The position numbers were made by a program, and so were the translations under genes. A DNA stretch of 64,000 nucleotides from a virus, in IMG/VR virus record IMGVR_UViG_3300035698_025127, positions 1-64,000 of that record. The stretch is one strand, 5' to 3'. The notes below the pieces were generated by a model. The model was not told the DNA's origin and did no database searches. It saw only the letters and a list, made by a program, of their open reading frames with translations. Positions 35,533-44,580 of this stretch are shown in pieces (within the stretch, counting starts at the first letter, position 1; every line of letters starts with the position of its first letter).

Positions 35533-36276
35533 ATGCCATTAGTACAACCGGGACTAAATTTAAGAGACAGAATTAAACAACATATAATGTTTGAGTTCGG
35601 ACATGGTGTTGTAACTGTTGAAGTTATAGAACCTTGGGTTGACCAGGCAATTGACGTTGCAATACAAGAATTCTCTCGTTTTTATCCTAATGCGGAAGAA
35701 TGGTCGGTATTTAATGCAGTTGCTGGAGTAAACAAATACAAAGTAGATGATGATTATTTGTATGTTAGGCGCGTTGTATATCAGCCACAACTTAATGTAT
35801 ATGGTTATTACAATATGTTTTCAGCATTCGGCGCTTGGGGACCATGGATGCAATGGTTTAGAAATATGTCATTGACTGACTATACCATTACAGATATGTA
35901 TATTTCTCAGACGCGTAGAACTATGGGACTGCAAGGTACATGGCAGTTCGATCATCCGTACATTTATTTGTACCCTACACCAACAAATGCAGTACCCGTT
36001 TTCGTTAAATATACGAAATTGTTAGATTATGGTAATGATAGTCGCGATATTCGAGAAGAATCTTGGGTTCGTGATTATGCCACGGCTGTAATGAAAATTC
36101 GCTTAGGTCGTGTGCGTAGTAAATATAGTTCGCTGCCAGGACCTCGTGGTGACGTCAGTATGGACGGCGAATCATTAATTTCGGAAGGTCGTGAAGATTT
36201 AGAACGTTTAAGAAATGAAGCGCGACTTGAATATGAAGAACCATTAGGGTTTTTCGTCGATTCTTATTTTGGATAA
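35533..36276 (+). CDS. gp13: Neck protein (T4 gp13-like)
   Basis: The product is 247 residues. The central portion (about 20-45) has VVTVEVIEPWVDQAIDVAIQEFSRFYP, the opening of T4-type neck proteins, and the C-terminus has WVRDYATAVMKIRLGRVRSKYSSLPGPRGDVSMDGESLISEGREDLERL (about 180-228). This arrangement is seen in head-tail connector/neck proteins of large myoviruses. It would join portal to tail together with the gp14-like protein at 37101. The ribosome site is AGGAAAA. Confidence 0.75.
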   Translation: MPLVQPGLNLRDRIKQHIMFEFGHGVVTVEVIEPWVDQAIDVAIQEFSRFYPNAEEWSVFNAVAGVNKYKVDDDYLYVRRVVYQPQLNVYGYYNMFSAFGAWGPWMQWFRNMSLTDYTITDMYISQTRRTMGLQGTWQFDHPYIYLYPTPTNAVPVFVKYTKLLDYGNDSRDIREESWVRDYATAVMKIRLGRVRSKYSSLPGPRGDVSMDGESLISEGREDLERLRNEARLEYEEPLGFFVDSYFG

Positions 36277-36293
36277 AAGAAAGAGAAAATAAA

Positions 36294-36590
36294 ATGGCAA
36301 AAGCAGGACTTTTTAAATCAGACACTGAAACACAATTTATGCGTACTTTGGCCGGTTCCGGCGATGGTGCAAAAGGTGTTGTACGAGAAGAATTAGCACG
36401 CATTAAAAATGGCGAAACCACAAATGAAATAAGTGCAAAATTTCAATATGACCCAAGTTATAATGAGGGCATACGCATTACAAAAGATGTTTTAATGCAA
36501 AGTATTATGGAAGTAATGGTTGGCATTCCTGATGGAGAAGCTCAAAAGCTGACTTCGCTTTTATATGACAGGCTGGAGAAAAAAGGTTAA
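36294..36590 (+). CDS. Hypothetical neck-region protein
   Basis: The product is 98 residues, helical, starting MAKAGLFKSDTETQFMRTLAGSGDG and ending ...EAQKLTSLLYDRLEKKG. Ribosome site AAAGAGAAAA. It lies between gp13- and gp14-like genes in the same operon. No family was recognised. Confidence 0.6.
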   Translation: MAKAGLFKSDTETQFMRTLAGSGDGAKGVVREELARIKNGETTNEISAKFQYDPSYNEGIRITKDVLMQSIMEVMVGIPDGEAQKLTSLLYDRLEKKG

Positions 36591-36602
36591 GGCTAAATAA
36601 CA

Positions 36603-37004
36603 ATGGCTAAAACATATATTAAAATAGAAAATACATCAACTAGTGGTACTTATAAAACGACTTTGATACATGACTATAGTGATTGGGAGCATTCTGAAAT
36701 GCTCAGAAAAACTGGCTATATTGAAGTTGAAATTGGTGGTACCTTTACTGTTGCTGTACCTGTATATGGTAGTGTTACTTTGACGTTAGCTAGTAATGAA
36801 ATAAAGTTTCCGGACTCGTTTCCGCAAACCTTTCTATCTAGTGTGGAAGACGCCGGGGGTGACTATGAATTGGCTGCAGCAAAAGCTGACGCATGGCGTA
36901 TCCACACTTTGGAAGAATTGACAACAGCTATACAAACACGTTGGACAGCCACCAAAGATATAGACTTTGAATCAGAATCTACAAGTGAAATTATAAGTAC
37001 ATAG
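36603..37004 (+). CDS. Hypothetical beta-rich protein
   Basis: The product is 133 residues. The first half is a beta domain (YIEVEIGGTFTVAVPVYGSVTLTLAS, about 40-65) and the second is helical with LEELTTAIQTRW. The start lies 12 bp after the previous gene, and a terminator follows. A small head or tail structural component is likely. Family unknown. Confidence 0.6.
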   Translation: MAKTYIKIENTSTSGTYKTTLIHDYSDWEHSEMLRKTGYIEVEIGGTFTVAVPVYGSVTLTLASNEIKFPDSFPQTFLSSVEDAGGDYELAAAKADAWRIHTLEELTTAIQTRWTATKDIDFESESTSEIIST

Positions 37005-37040
37005 CATAATATGCTCACATGATAGATAATATTAGCTTGC

Positions 37041-37068
37041 AAAGCCTGCCTTTATGGTGGGTTTTTTT
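37041..37068 (+). terminator. Rho-independent terminator
   Basis: AAAGCCTGCC (37041-37050) pairs with GGTGGGTTTT (37057-37066) around TTTATG with three wobble pairs. The run of T residues (37062-37068) follows directly. Confidence 0.75.
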
Positions 37069-37074
37069 GTTTAT

Positions 37075-37094
37075 CCGAAGATAATACATAGAGG
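37075..37094 (+). promoter_or_regulatory. Candidate late-promoter motif with ribosome site
   Basis: CCGAAGATAATACATAGAGG fills most of the 32-bp space between the terminator at 37068 and the ATG at 37101. If the terminator works, this must contain the promoter of the gp14-like operon. It is the best positional argument that the CGAAGATAA element is a promoter. Confidence 0.5.
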
Positions 37095-37100
37095 TGAATA

Positions 37101-37838
37101 ATGGTAAAACAACCGCCGATATTTTATACTAATAAATTTCCGGAAGACGATAAGAAAAAAAGGCCATATAATACTGATGGTAATTTCCTAAATAATACCA
37201 TAGATTATTATCAGCCACCGTTTCTTAACGAGATGTCCGGTAATTCTCCTGATGGTACACTTTCTTTGTATAATCCCGATGGGGAAGACCGAAAGTTATT
37301 TGATACAGTAGACCAGGAAGTTATTTTTATTACAAGTGACCCTTTATGGTGGTCTAAATTGGATAGAGACAGAACAGAAACGGATATAATAACCGGTGAA
37401 GCGCCGGTAAGATATTATTCAAAACCTGTAGAGTTTAAGGGCAGTTATGAAGACGCAATAGGTGACATTAACTTGTCAGCGTTCGGCTTAGATCAGATAG
37501 CAAGTATTACTATATACTGTAATTATAATTGGGTACTAAGAAAATTTGATGACGCTCCAAAAACAGGAGATTTAATCTTCCTCCATGATGGACGTATTAT
37601 GGAAATTATGGCGTCTTATGTAAATGATCCCCAAAAGGGTAGACCGCAACACTGGGTATTGGAAACGCAAACTGCACAAACGGATAATTATATTATTGAA
37701 ACCGAAAATGGCGAGATGAATTTAAGTTATTCGCAATTAAAGGACAATACTCCGGACGGGTTTACAGAATATGAAGAATTAGATAGCGAACTTAGTGATT
37801 TAACAGAAGATGACAATTATGAATCAAGGTGGAACTAA
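37101..37838 (+). CDS. gp14: Neck protein (T4 gp14-like)
   Basis: The product is 245 residues (T4 gp14: 256). The core has FLNNTIDYYQPP, DPLWWSKL (about 79-86), an internal beta part, and TGDLIFLHDGRIMEIMASYVNDP (about 157-180). The corresponding segment in T4 gp14 reads GDLIYFPMDNSLFEI followed by a partner loop. The C-terminus is acidic. It is expected to complete the neck with gp13 after packaging. The stop overlaps the next ATG (TAATG). Confidence 0.75.
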   Translation: MVKQPPIFYTNKFPEDDKKKRPYNTDGNFLNNTIDYYQPPFLNEMSGNSPDGTLSLYNPDGEDRKLFDTVDQEVIFITSDPLWWSKLDRDRTETDIITGEAPVRYYSKPVEFKGSYEDAIGDINLSAFGLDQIASITIYCNYNWVLRKFDDAPKTGDLIFLHDGRIMEIMASYVNDPQKGRPQHWVLETQTAQTDNYIIETENGEMNLSYSQLKDNTPDGFTEYEELDSELSDLTEDDNYESRWN

Positions 37839-38161
37839 TGAAATTAGATGCAATTTTGACTGAGGCTGGGTATTATGTCCCTACTTTGACACAAACCGAT
37901 TTTATGAATATGTGGAAAACACTAAAAGAAAGTAGCGAAATACACCAATATCTTGCAGAATGCGGAGCGGGTATTGCTATTAACATATATTTTAAGGAGA
38001 ATAATGTAAATGTCAAAGTGTTTGGACGAAATGGAAGTATTAAAGGTGCTGACGTGTTTGGTAGATGGGATGAAACAAAGAAATTTGACGTTTCGACTTT
38101 GCCTTCATTAATATGGACATGGATTGATAGAACAACAAAAAAATATTACAATAAGTATTAA
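37838..38161 (+). CDS. Hypothetical neck-region protein
   Basis: The product is 107 residues, starting at the ATG overlapping the previous stop; the ribosome site AAGGTGG lies 6 bases upstream. It has a helical N-terminal half and a beta middle (GIAINIYFKENNVNVKVFG). The C-terminus is WIDRTTKKYYNKY. No family was recognised. Confidence 0.6.
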   Translation: MKLDAILTEAGYYVPTLTQTDFMNMWKTLKESSEIHQYLAECGAGIAINIYFKENNVNVKVFGRNGSIKGADVFGRWDETKKFDVSTLPSLIWTWIDRTTKKYYNKY

Positions 38162-38162
38162 A

Positions 38163-38576
38163 ATGAATATTGAATGTATATCTGAAATACTTACAGTGGG
38201 CGGACTTAGAAGGAATACACCTATTTCGACTAGAAATGCTGCTGATGGCGTTTCTACACACTTTATGGGTGAACGGGCAGGAAAAGACCCGAACGGCGCT
38301 TATAGGCAGTTTTCCTTTGACGTAAAGGGCAAGTATAAGCCTAAAGTAAGGGTATATACTGACAAAGCGGTAAATTCGCGCTCTGGTGCGTGGGTAACTT
38401 GTAACTGTAATGATTTTAAGTATCGCTGGGAAGTAGTTTTGGCTGACCGCGGATCTTCCAAGCTAAAAAGTGCTGATGATGTACAGCCTGAAATTAGAAA
38501 CCCTCAAAAAAAAGCTGGTGTATGTAAGCATATTTATGCAGCATTAGTATATTTAAGAGACGAACATGGAATATAG
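38163..38576 (+). CDS. SWIM zinc-finger protein
   Basis: The product is 137 residues. C80-x-C82 (WVTCNCNDFKYRWEV) with C121-x-H123 (GVCKHIYAALVYL) is the CxC...CxH signature of SWIM zinc fingers, which bind DNA or protein. Proteins of this kind recur in the neck region of large myoviruses. The start is the ATG 1 bp after the previous stop; no ribosome site is obvious, so translation is probably coupled. A role in head completion or DNA handling is inferred only from place and finger. Confidence 0.75.
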   Translation: MNIECISEILTVGGLRRNTPISTRNAADGVSTHFMGERAGKDPNGAYRQFSFDVKGKYKPKVRVYTDKAVNSRSGAWVTCNCNDFKYRWEVVLADRGSSKLKSADDVQPEIRNPQKKAGVCKHIYAALVYLRDEHGI

Positions 38577-38811
38577 CGACGAAATTGATGAGTTATTAGA
38601 CGATTTATTAGAGGATTTGGCGGAGCGTTTGACTGTTAATTCTGGTTATAAATTTATTGTGGACGAAGATAAAGACATGGTAAAACCTTTAGAGGCAACT
38701 GAATTTAAAGCGCGATTATTAGAATTAGGATCAACAACGATTCCATCTGAGCATAGTCCATTTTTCAAAAATACTATTGCTGAATGGAAAAAAGCAAATA
38801 AGATTAAATAG
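38566..38811 (+). CDS. Small acidic hypothetical protein
   Basis: The product is 81 residues, with an acidic helix at the start (DEIDELLDDLLEDLAERL) and a basic end (AEWKKANKIK). It overlaps the SWIM gene by 11 bases and precedes the gp15-like gene by 8 bp. No family was recognised. Confidence 0.6.
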   Translation: MEYSDEIDELLDDLLEDLAERLTVNSGYKFIVDEDKDMVKPLEATEFKARLLELGSTTIPSEHSPFFKNTIAEWKKANKIK

Positions 38812-38819
38812 AGGCAATA

Positions 38820-39659
38820 ATGAGTGGAGCTACATACGATCCTTTTAGCCACAGATACGATGGCCTTTATTTTTTAGCATGGGATAGCTATAACCGTGCT
38901 ATTTATCATTGGTTGTCGGGCATTAAAGTTTACAATAAAACGAAACATAATGATGTAAATGTACTATTTAATACGCCAGAGCGTGCGCACGCAAGACTTA
39001 TTGCACCACAAACGAATCAAAGAGTAACAATACCAGCTCTGTCATTTTATATAAATTCTGTATCGCAAGATTTAAATAGACAGTTTTTTCCGACTGTACA
39101 TCCATGGACAACAATACCTACATATGACTCGGATGGGAATGTAGTATCCTGGCAACGTCACTCAAAAGCATTGCCATATGATCTTAGCTATACTGTAACT
39201 CTGTGGTATAAATACGATTTTGAAATGCAACAAGTAGAAGCAAATTTATTGTGGCGATTTACACCATTAAGCTATATAATGGGCAACGGCGCAGTATCAC
39301 CTATTTACTTGGAATCTATTTCGGACTCAAGCGATTTAGAGGTGGGTCCAGAAACAGATAGAGTGATGAGAAGAACATATTCGTTAAGAGTAGACGCATG
39401 GCTTCCGCTTCCATATCAAGAATTCGATCCACTATCGAATATAAATATAGGAATGGTTGGTGCCAGTGTTTTTTCTGATGACATTGGGGCAAATAATATA
39501 ACTGGAGATTCAGAAATTGACAATATAAATAGTCAGTTATTTGATAATTTAGATGAAAATGTAGATATAAGAGATATTAGTTTGATAACAATCGCTGAAG
39601 CCGTACCTGGTGTGATTACATATGAGACGCCTGTATTAGGTGGCGATGTTTTAATTTAA
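38820..39659 (+). CDS. gp15: Tail terminator/completion protein (T4 gp15-like)
   Basis: The product is 279 residues (T4 gp15: 272). The order of segments is shared with gp15: a small N-terminal 'YDPFSHRYD..Y' start, IPALSFYINSVSQDLNRQF (about 77-95), LPYDLSYTVTLWYKYDFEMQQVEANLLWRF (about 120-149) and MRRTYSLRVDAWLPLP (about 183-198). In T4 the hexamer caps the finished tail tube and sheath and joins it to the neck. It lies just upstream of the sheath gene with one tiny gene between them. Confidence 0.75.
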   Translation: MSGATYDPFSHRYDGLYFLAWDSYNRAIYHWLSGIKVYNKTKHNDVNVLFNTPERAHARLIAPQTNQRVTIPALSFYINSVSQDLNRQFFPTVHPWTTIPTYDSDGNVVSWQRHSKALPYDLSYTVTLWYKYDFEMQQVEANLLWRFTPLSYIMGNGAVSPIYLESISDSSDLEVGPETDRVMRRTYSLRVDAWLPLPYQEFDPLSNINIGMVGASVFSDDIGANNITGDSEIDNINSQLFDNLDENVDIRDISLITIAEAVPGVITYETPVLGGDVLI

Positions 39660-39672
39660 GAATGGAGATAAA

Positions 39673-39843
39673 ATGAAAGCAATTCGAAACATTTCGGGTC
39701 AAACTTTAGGGTTAATTGTTAATGGAGAAACTGTTATCATCCACCCAAGAGAGGAACTTATTGTTAAAGAATACACAGCACAAATGGATAACATGGCATC
39801 TGCTCGCAAGAGAATGCTAAAAAAAATTATTGTTAGCAATTAA
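39673..39843 (+). CDS. Small protein upstream of tail sheath (56 aa)
   Basis: An ATG with GGAGA 6 bases upstream opens 56 codons: a beta half (ISGQTLGLIVNGETVIIHP), then a helical basic end (SARKRMLKKIIVSN). The next gene begins 13 bp after its stop. The layout of the first part is like the N-terminus of the gene at 33302. It is probably a real gene because the gap would otherwise be empty and its start and stop signals are clean. No family was recognised. Confidence 0.65.
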   Translation: MKAIRNISGQTLGLIVNGETVIIHPREELIVKEYTAQMDNMASARKRMLKKIIVSN

Positions 39844-39855
39844 CGGAGGACAAAT

Positions 39856-42800
39856 ATGACAACATTACTAAGCCCCACAGTTGTTACTAGTGAAACTGAC
39901 TTGTCTTTTGTGGCACAGTCAATTTCGACAAGTATTGCTGGAATTGTTGGTGCTGCAAGTAAAGGTGCAGTAAATAAAAGGATATACTTGTCATCACAAG
40001 ATGACGTTATCATTAAATTGGGTAAACCACTATTGACAGATTACGGTGTTCAAACCGCTTCTCTGTTTATGAAACAGTCAAGCAACGGTTGGTATAATCG
40101 TATTGCTTCGCTACGCGGAAATGATCCTGTGGCAACTGCAAATACTGATACGAGGGCTCTGTTAACTCAAACCTCGCTTACAGCATTTGTAGCACCATCA
40201 GATATTATTGCTCTGGCTGGCGGAAGTTCTCAGAATCTTAGGTTGCGTTTTGATGATACTAATGATATTACAATAACTTTTACAACTGCTATTGTAACTT
40301 CTTTGGTGCGCTCAACAATGCTTGACACTATGATTGCGTTGACTGGTTGGTTGGACGGCGTACTAAGTTTAAATGGGACTGCTGAACCACGCTACGGGTT
40401 TACCGGCTATACTCAACTTGGTGATGGTTCTTACGTTCTGACAATTCAGAGCGAATTAAAATCCGGATTAAGCAAAATTGAAGTAATGGTCCCAACTGGA
40501 ACCGATGCTGCAAGTTATTTTGGCTGGACTTCCGGTGTTACCAGTGAAACCGGTACGCGTTCGATTGTATTGAATACCAATTTGACGTCCGCTGTCGTGA
40601 CTTCTTTGGCACAAGGCGTAAGTGGATATAACCTGGGAACATCTGCAACATCGACATCTGTAAATTCTGCTACATATAACCTTGGTGTTTTAGCAGATGG
40701 TAGTCTTGATGTAAATAATATGGGCGCATCCCCTAATGCATATTCTTTTGTATCAGTTTTGGAAAGCAATACGACTACTACAATGAATCTTGACAGTGAT
40801 GGAATTCACGCACAGGCTCAAGCTGCACCGTACGCATTTAATCCGGTTGTGCAAATTGTTGTTGACGGATATACAACTTCTATTGAAATTCCATTAACAA
40901 CATGGACAATTGGTGCTATTACAAATGCTAATATGCAAGATTTTGCAACTGCTATTAATACAGCTACTCCTTCTGGGTTGGGCGATATTGCATTCTACAA
41001 TACTGCAACTAAGAAAATGTATTTGCAATCTCCGGGCAAAAGCGTTGGCTATACTTATATTAGTGTACCGTTGGAACAATCTGATACGGTAGCAGGAAAT
41101 GCTGCTATGGCTATTAGAGCAATGAATTTTTTAGGGTTTGATTTTCAAGACGTTAAGGTCCAAAATCAAATAACTATTGAAACTGAAACAAGTTCTGAAA
41201 CAATTTCGTTTGATTATACTACTGTACATTCTTACGGATTGTCTCCGGCATCATTAACCACAGCACAAGTTGTTAGTCTTATTAATGCACAATTCGGATC
41301 TACTATTGCAAGTATTGATAGCGGATTAAATATTTCTCTGGCTAACGACTATCGTGGTATTGACGGGTTTGTTAAGGCAAGTGGATATCAAACAAGTAAA
41401 TTGGCTATTGATTCTACTGCCTTTGACTATACTAGCAGTTGGTATTTACCTTCAAGTTCTCCGATTCGTTTAATCGGCGCCGAAACTGCTACTGCGGCTG
41501 GGTTAAATAATACATATCTAAAATGCAGTTTTGGAACGGATTGGGCAATTGTGCGTATTAATAATACTACATATGCATCTGATCCTGTGGCAATTGGATC
41601 TGCAAAACTAGATGTAGAGGCAACTTCTTTTGCTGCAACTCCTACTCAAATTAATGCATTTAAAATTGCTTTGGCCGCTGTATTATTCGGGCATGTTATA
41701 AGTTCTCCGGGCGATGGATTTGTTATTGGCGAATGGACTGTTGGAACATTAGTAGCAGCAGGAACCGAATTGAGAGTTTATAACGGTGGTGGTCTTACTG
41801 CTGGACGAGTAAGAGTTGTTGATAGTAATGATAATACTGCAACTACTTATCCAGCTTCTCATGAAGGTAATATTTCATATGTTGTAACAGCATTGCCTGC
41901 ACCAGATACAACAACAGTAACACTTCGGGATGCCGGTGGAACAAATGTTCTTACTGTGACATCATTACATGATGATAGAGAACTTCACTTATATGTAGAT
42001 AATACGCCAGCATTGACGTTTGCCGGTAAAACAATGACCGGATTCGCAAGCTCTGGTAGTTATGCTACTTGGCTACAAAAATCATCAAATACTGTAACAG
42101 GTGATGAAACAGCCGAATTGACAATTGGCGCAGGCGGCGATTTATCTTCTGTAGGTCAACTTTCAGTTAGTACAACAGATGCTTCATGGGCATTAGTATT
42201 AGACTTATTGTTTGATGATGGTGCCGGAACTGATTATTCTGCATTGGTTGCTGTTGTGCCAAGCGGAACTACGGCATTTACAACTTCAATTAAGGGTGGA
42301 CATAGTATAGCAGTTGCGGAATGCCCTGTTGACGTTATTACTCTTGCACAGGGTAATGGATATGATGTTACATGGACTGCTGGCACCGGTTCTTATGCAT
42401 ATGTTAATACTGCAACGGGTACTTTAGATTTTGCTCTTGATGCACTAAAATTAAATGGTCAGGATTTACCTTCTGCTGGTGCTGGCGGCAAAGCCAAGGG
42501 TTATTTGATTGGTAATGCCGACATTGAATATATTTTCCGTCCATCAACTGTTACACCGGGCGCATATGCAGCTCAGTGGCAGAATGGTAGAATTACAACT
42601 TCTCGTGTAGCTTATAACGATATAACTTCAACATTTGTTGCCACTGCTCGTTCGTTCTTCCCGAATGATGATTGGGGTGGCGGCTACAATAGGTTTGCTG
42701 TTGTCGTAGATGATGATTATACCGTAGATATTGATTTTAATGATTATACATTTGTTGATCAAAGTGCTGCAACCGCAAGTGAAACTGCCGATGCTCTTAA

Positions 42801-44568
42801 TGCTCGTGCAAAACTCATTAATAGTACGCTAAATGGTTTTGCCACAGCAGTAAGCAATAAGATTGTATTAACAAGTCCTACAAAAGGCGTTTCAAGTCAG
42901 CTTCGCGGAGTTATTGATAATACCGCATTAGATTTTTCTGCTATTGTTAGTACACCTGCAACTGGTAGTGGTTATCCCAATCTATCCTTTAAGGTGGATG
43001 GCGGGACTACAAATACTATTGATTTTACTGACTATGCAGGTATTTTGATTGCAGATCAAAGTGCGGCTACTGCTGATGAAGTCGTTGCTTCCATTCTCAG
43101 AGGAACATCTCTAAGTAGCAGTCTTGTCTATACAGACGGCGTTGGTGTTGCAACTACAGTAAATGTCAAGAGTCTTGTTACCGGCACAAGTGGTACCGTG
43201 GAAATTCTGACAGCTAATCAGGCACTGGGTGACGAGTTTGGTATTCAAACTGTTTATACTGGGACCCAAACTGAAGTTGCTGCCGGCGTTGCTTTTGCAG
43301 TAAGTCCTGGTACTTGGGCAAATGCTGACGAGGATGCTCTGAAAATTAAATTTACTGACGAAAATCCGCTGTTCTTTGCGCCTAATACTTCTCGTGTAGA
43401 TATTTATAGTGGTTCTACTATTTTAGCATCATATCGCGAAGTTTCTCCTGATCCTGATGCTGATGGCAGCCATGGAACAACCGGAGAGGGAACATTCATT
43501 GAGGACGAACTTGGTAATAGCAATGACGTTGCCAACGGAACTAATCCTAATCCATATTTCGCGTTTGACCTTGACGAAGATTTAACTACAGACGTCATTG
43601 ATTATAATGGTGGAAAATTTAAGTCTGGAACTTATTCGTTAAGTGGCGGAGCTGATGGTATCAATGAATTAACTGGAAGTGATTTTGTTGGTGTTTCTTA
43701 TGATTCCACATATGGTGGACCTACAGGAATTCAGAATTTTGCTGATAAGCATTCATCATTTATTAACTTCCTGGTTGCCCCAGGCCGTTCAGATAGTGCT
43801 GTTATTCAGTCATTATTCTCTGTAGCTGAAGAACGCGGCGATTGTTTGGCCCTTGTGGATCCGCCTATCTCTCTGAGACCAGAACAAGTAGTGGATTGGC
43901 ACAATGGCCTAGGTTATGGTAATAGTGTGGCATTTAACACAAGTTACGCAGCATTATACGGTACTTGGTTCTATCATAGTGATCCGTATAATAACACGAA
44001 TATTTATTTACCACCTAGTGCATATCTGCTAAAGCAGTATGCATATAGCGATTCCATTTCGGAACCATGGTTTGCAGTAGCAGGTGATACGCGCGGTAAA
44101 GTTACCGGTGCTATTGGGGTTGAATATTCACCAAACGAGGGTGAACGCGACTTAATGTACGGCAATGGAAATGCAGTGAATCCGATTGTTAATTTCGTAC
44201 AAAGCGGAATTAAAATCTGGGGCCAGAAAACCCTTTCACGCACAGAGTCTTCATTGAATCGTATCAATGTGAGGCGTTTATTCTTGTTTGCTCGTAGAAC
44301 CGTAGAATTAGCCTCACAAGTTATATTGTTTGAACCTAATGATGCGTTGACCCGTAAGAAATTGGTGGAAATAATTGAAGGTGCTATGTCCGATATTCTA
44401 TCAAGACGCGGTATTACAAGATTCCAGGTTGAAGACAAGACTGATGCTTTCCTGATTAATCAGAATAGAATCAAGATTGTTGTGTTTGTTGAACCACAAC
44501 AAACTGCTGAATTCATTGAGATTCCGTTTATTGTAACCGGTAGCGGACAAGCATTTATCGAAGGTTAA
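39856..44568 (+). CDS. gp18: Tail sheath protein, exceptionally large (1570 aa)
   Basis: Both ends match contractile sheath proteins. The N-terminus begins with LLSPTVVTSETDLSFVAQS...GIVGAASKGAVNKR (about 4-46), and the C-terminus carries the core: SLRPEQVVDWHNG (about 1335-1348), YLPPSAYLLKQYAYSD (about 1376-1392), NRINVRRLFLFARRTVE (about 1472-1490) and FVEPQQTAEFIEI. T4 gp18 is 659 aa; here about 1100 residues of beta domains are inserted (residues about 105-1240), several of the (A/S)xxVVxxINAxx type seen in the protein at 8877. The insertion would project from the sheath surface. The GGAGG ribosome site is canonical. A fusion of sheath with decoration domains is the reading. Confidence 0.92.
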   Translation: MTTLLSPTVVTSETDLSFVAQSISTSIAGIVGAASKGAVNKRIYLSSQDDVIIKLGKPLLTDYGVQTASLFMKQSSNGWYNRIASLRGNDPVATANTDTRALLTQTSLTAFVAPSDIIALAGGSSQNLRLRFDDTNDITITFTTAIVTSLVRSTMLDTMIALTGWLDGVLSLNGTAEPRYGFTGYTQLGDGSYVLTIQSELKSGLSKIEVMVPTGTDAASYFGWTSGVTSETGTRSIVLNTNLTSAVVTSLAQGVSGYNLGTSATSTSVNSATYNLGVLADGSLDVNNMGASPNAYSFVSVLESNTTTTMNLDSDGIHAQAQAAPYAFNPVVQIVVDGYTTSIEIPLTTWTIGAITNANMQDFATAINTATPSGLGDIAFYNTATKKMYLQSPGKSVGYTYISVPLEQSDTVAGNAAMAIRAMNFLGFDFQDVKVQNQITIETETSSETISFDYTTVHSYGLSPASLTTAQVVSLINAQFGSTIASIDSGLNISLANDYRGIDGFVKASGYQTSKLAIDSTAFDYTSSWYLPSSSPIRLIGAETATAAGLNNTYLKCSFGTDWAIVRINNTTYASDPVAIGSAKLDVEATSFAATPTQINAFKIALAAVLFGHVISSPGDGFVIGEWTVGTLVAAGTELRVYNGGGLTAGRVRVVDSNDNTATTYPASHEGNISYVVTALPAPDTTTVTLRDAGGTNVLTVTSLHDDRELHLYVDNTPALTFAGKTMTGFASSGSYATWLQKSSNTVTGDETAELTIGAGGDLSSVGQLSVSTTDASWALVLDLLFDDGAGTDYSALVAVVPSGTTAFTTSIKGGHSIAVAECPVDVITLAQGNGYDVTWTAGTGSYAYVNTATGTLDFALDALKLNGQDLPSAGAGGKAKGYLIGNADIEYIFRPSTVTPGAYAAQWQNGRITTSRVAYNDITSTFVATARSFFPNDDWGGGYNRFAVVVDDDYTVDIDFNDYTFVDQSAATASETADALNARAKLINSTLNGFATAVSNKIVLTSPTKGVSSQLRGVIDNTALDFSAIVSTPATGSGYPNLSFKVDGGTTNTIDFTDYAGILIADQSAATADEVVASILRGTSLSSSLVYTDGVGVATTVNVKSLVTGTSGTVEILTANQALGDEFGIQTVYTGTQTEVAAGVAFAVSPGTWANADEDALKIKFTDENPLFFAPNTSRVDIYSGSTILASYREVSPDPDADGSHGTTGEGTFIEDELGNSNDVANGTNPNPYFAFDLDEDLTTDVIDYNGGKFKSGTYSLSGGADGINELTGSDFVGVSYDSTYGGPTGIQNFADKHSSFINFLVAPGRSDSAVIQSLFSVAEERGDCLALVDPPISLRPEQVVDWHNGLGYGNSVAFNTSYAALYGTWFYHSDPYNNTNIYLPPSAYLLKQYAYSDSISEPWFAVAGDTRGKVTGAIGVEYSPNEGERDLMYGNGNAVNPIVNFVQSGIKIWGQKTLSRTESSLNRINVRRLFLFARRTVELASQVILFEPNDALTRKKLVEIIEGAMSDILSRRGITRFQVEDKTDAFLINQNRIKIVVFVEPQQTAEFIEIPFIVTGSGQAFIEG

Positions 44569-44580
44569 GGAGAATAAAAC

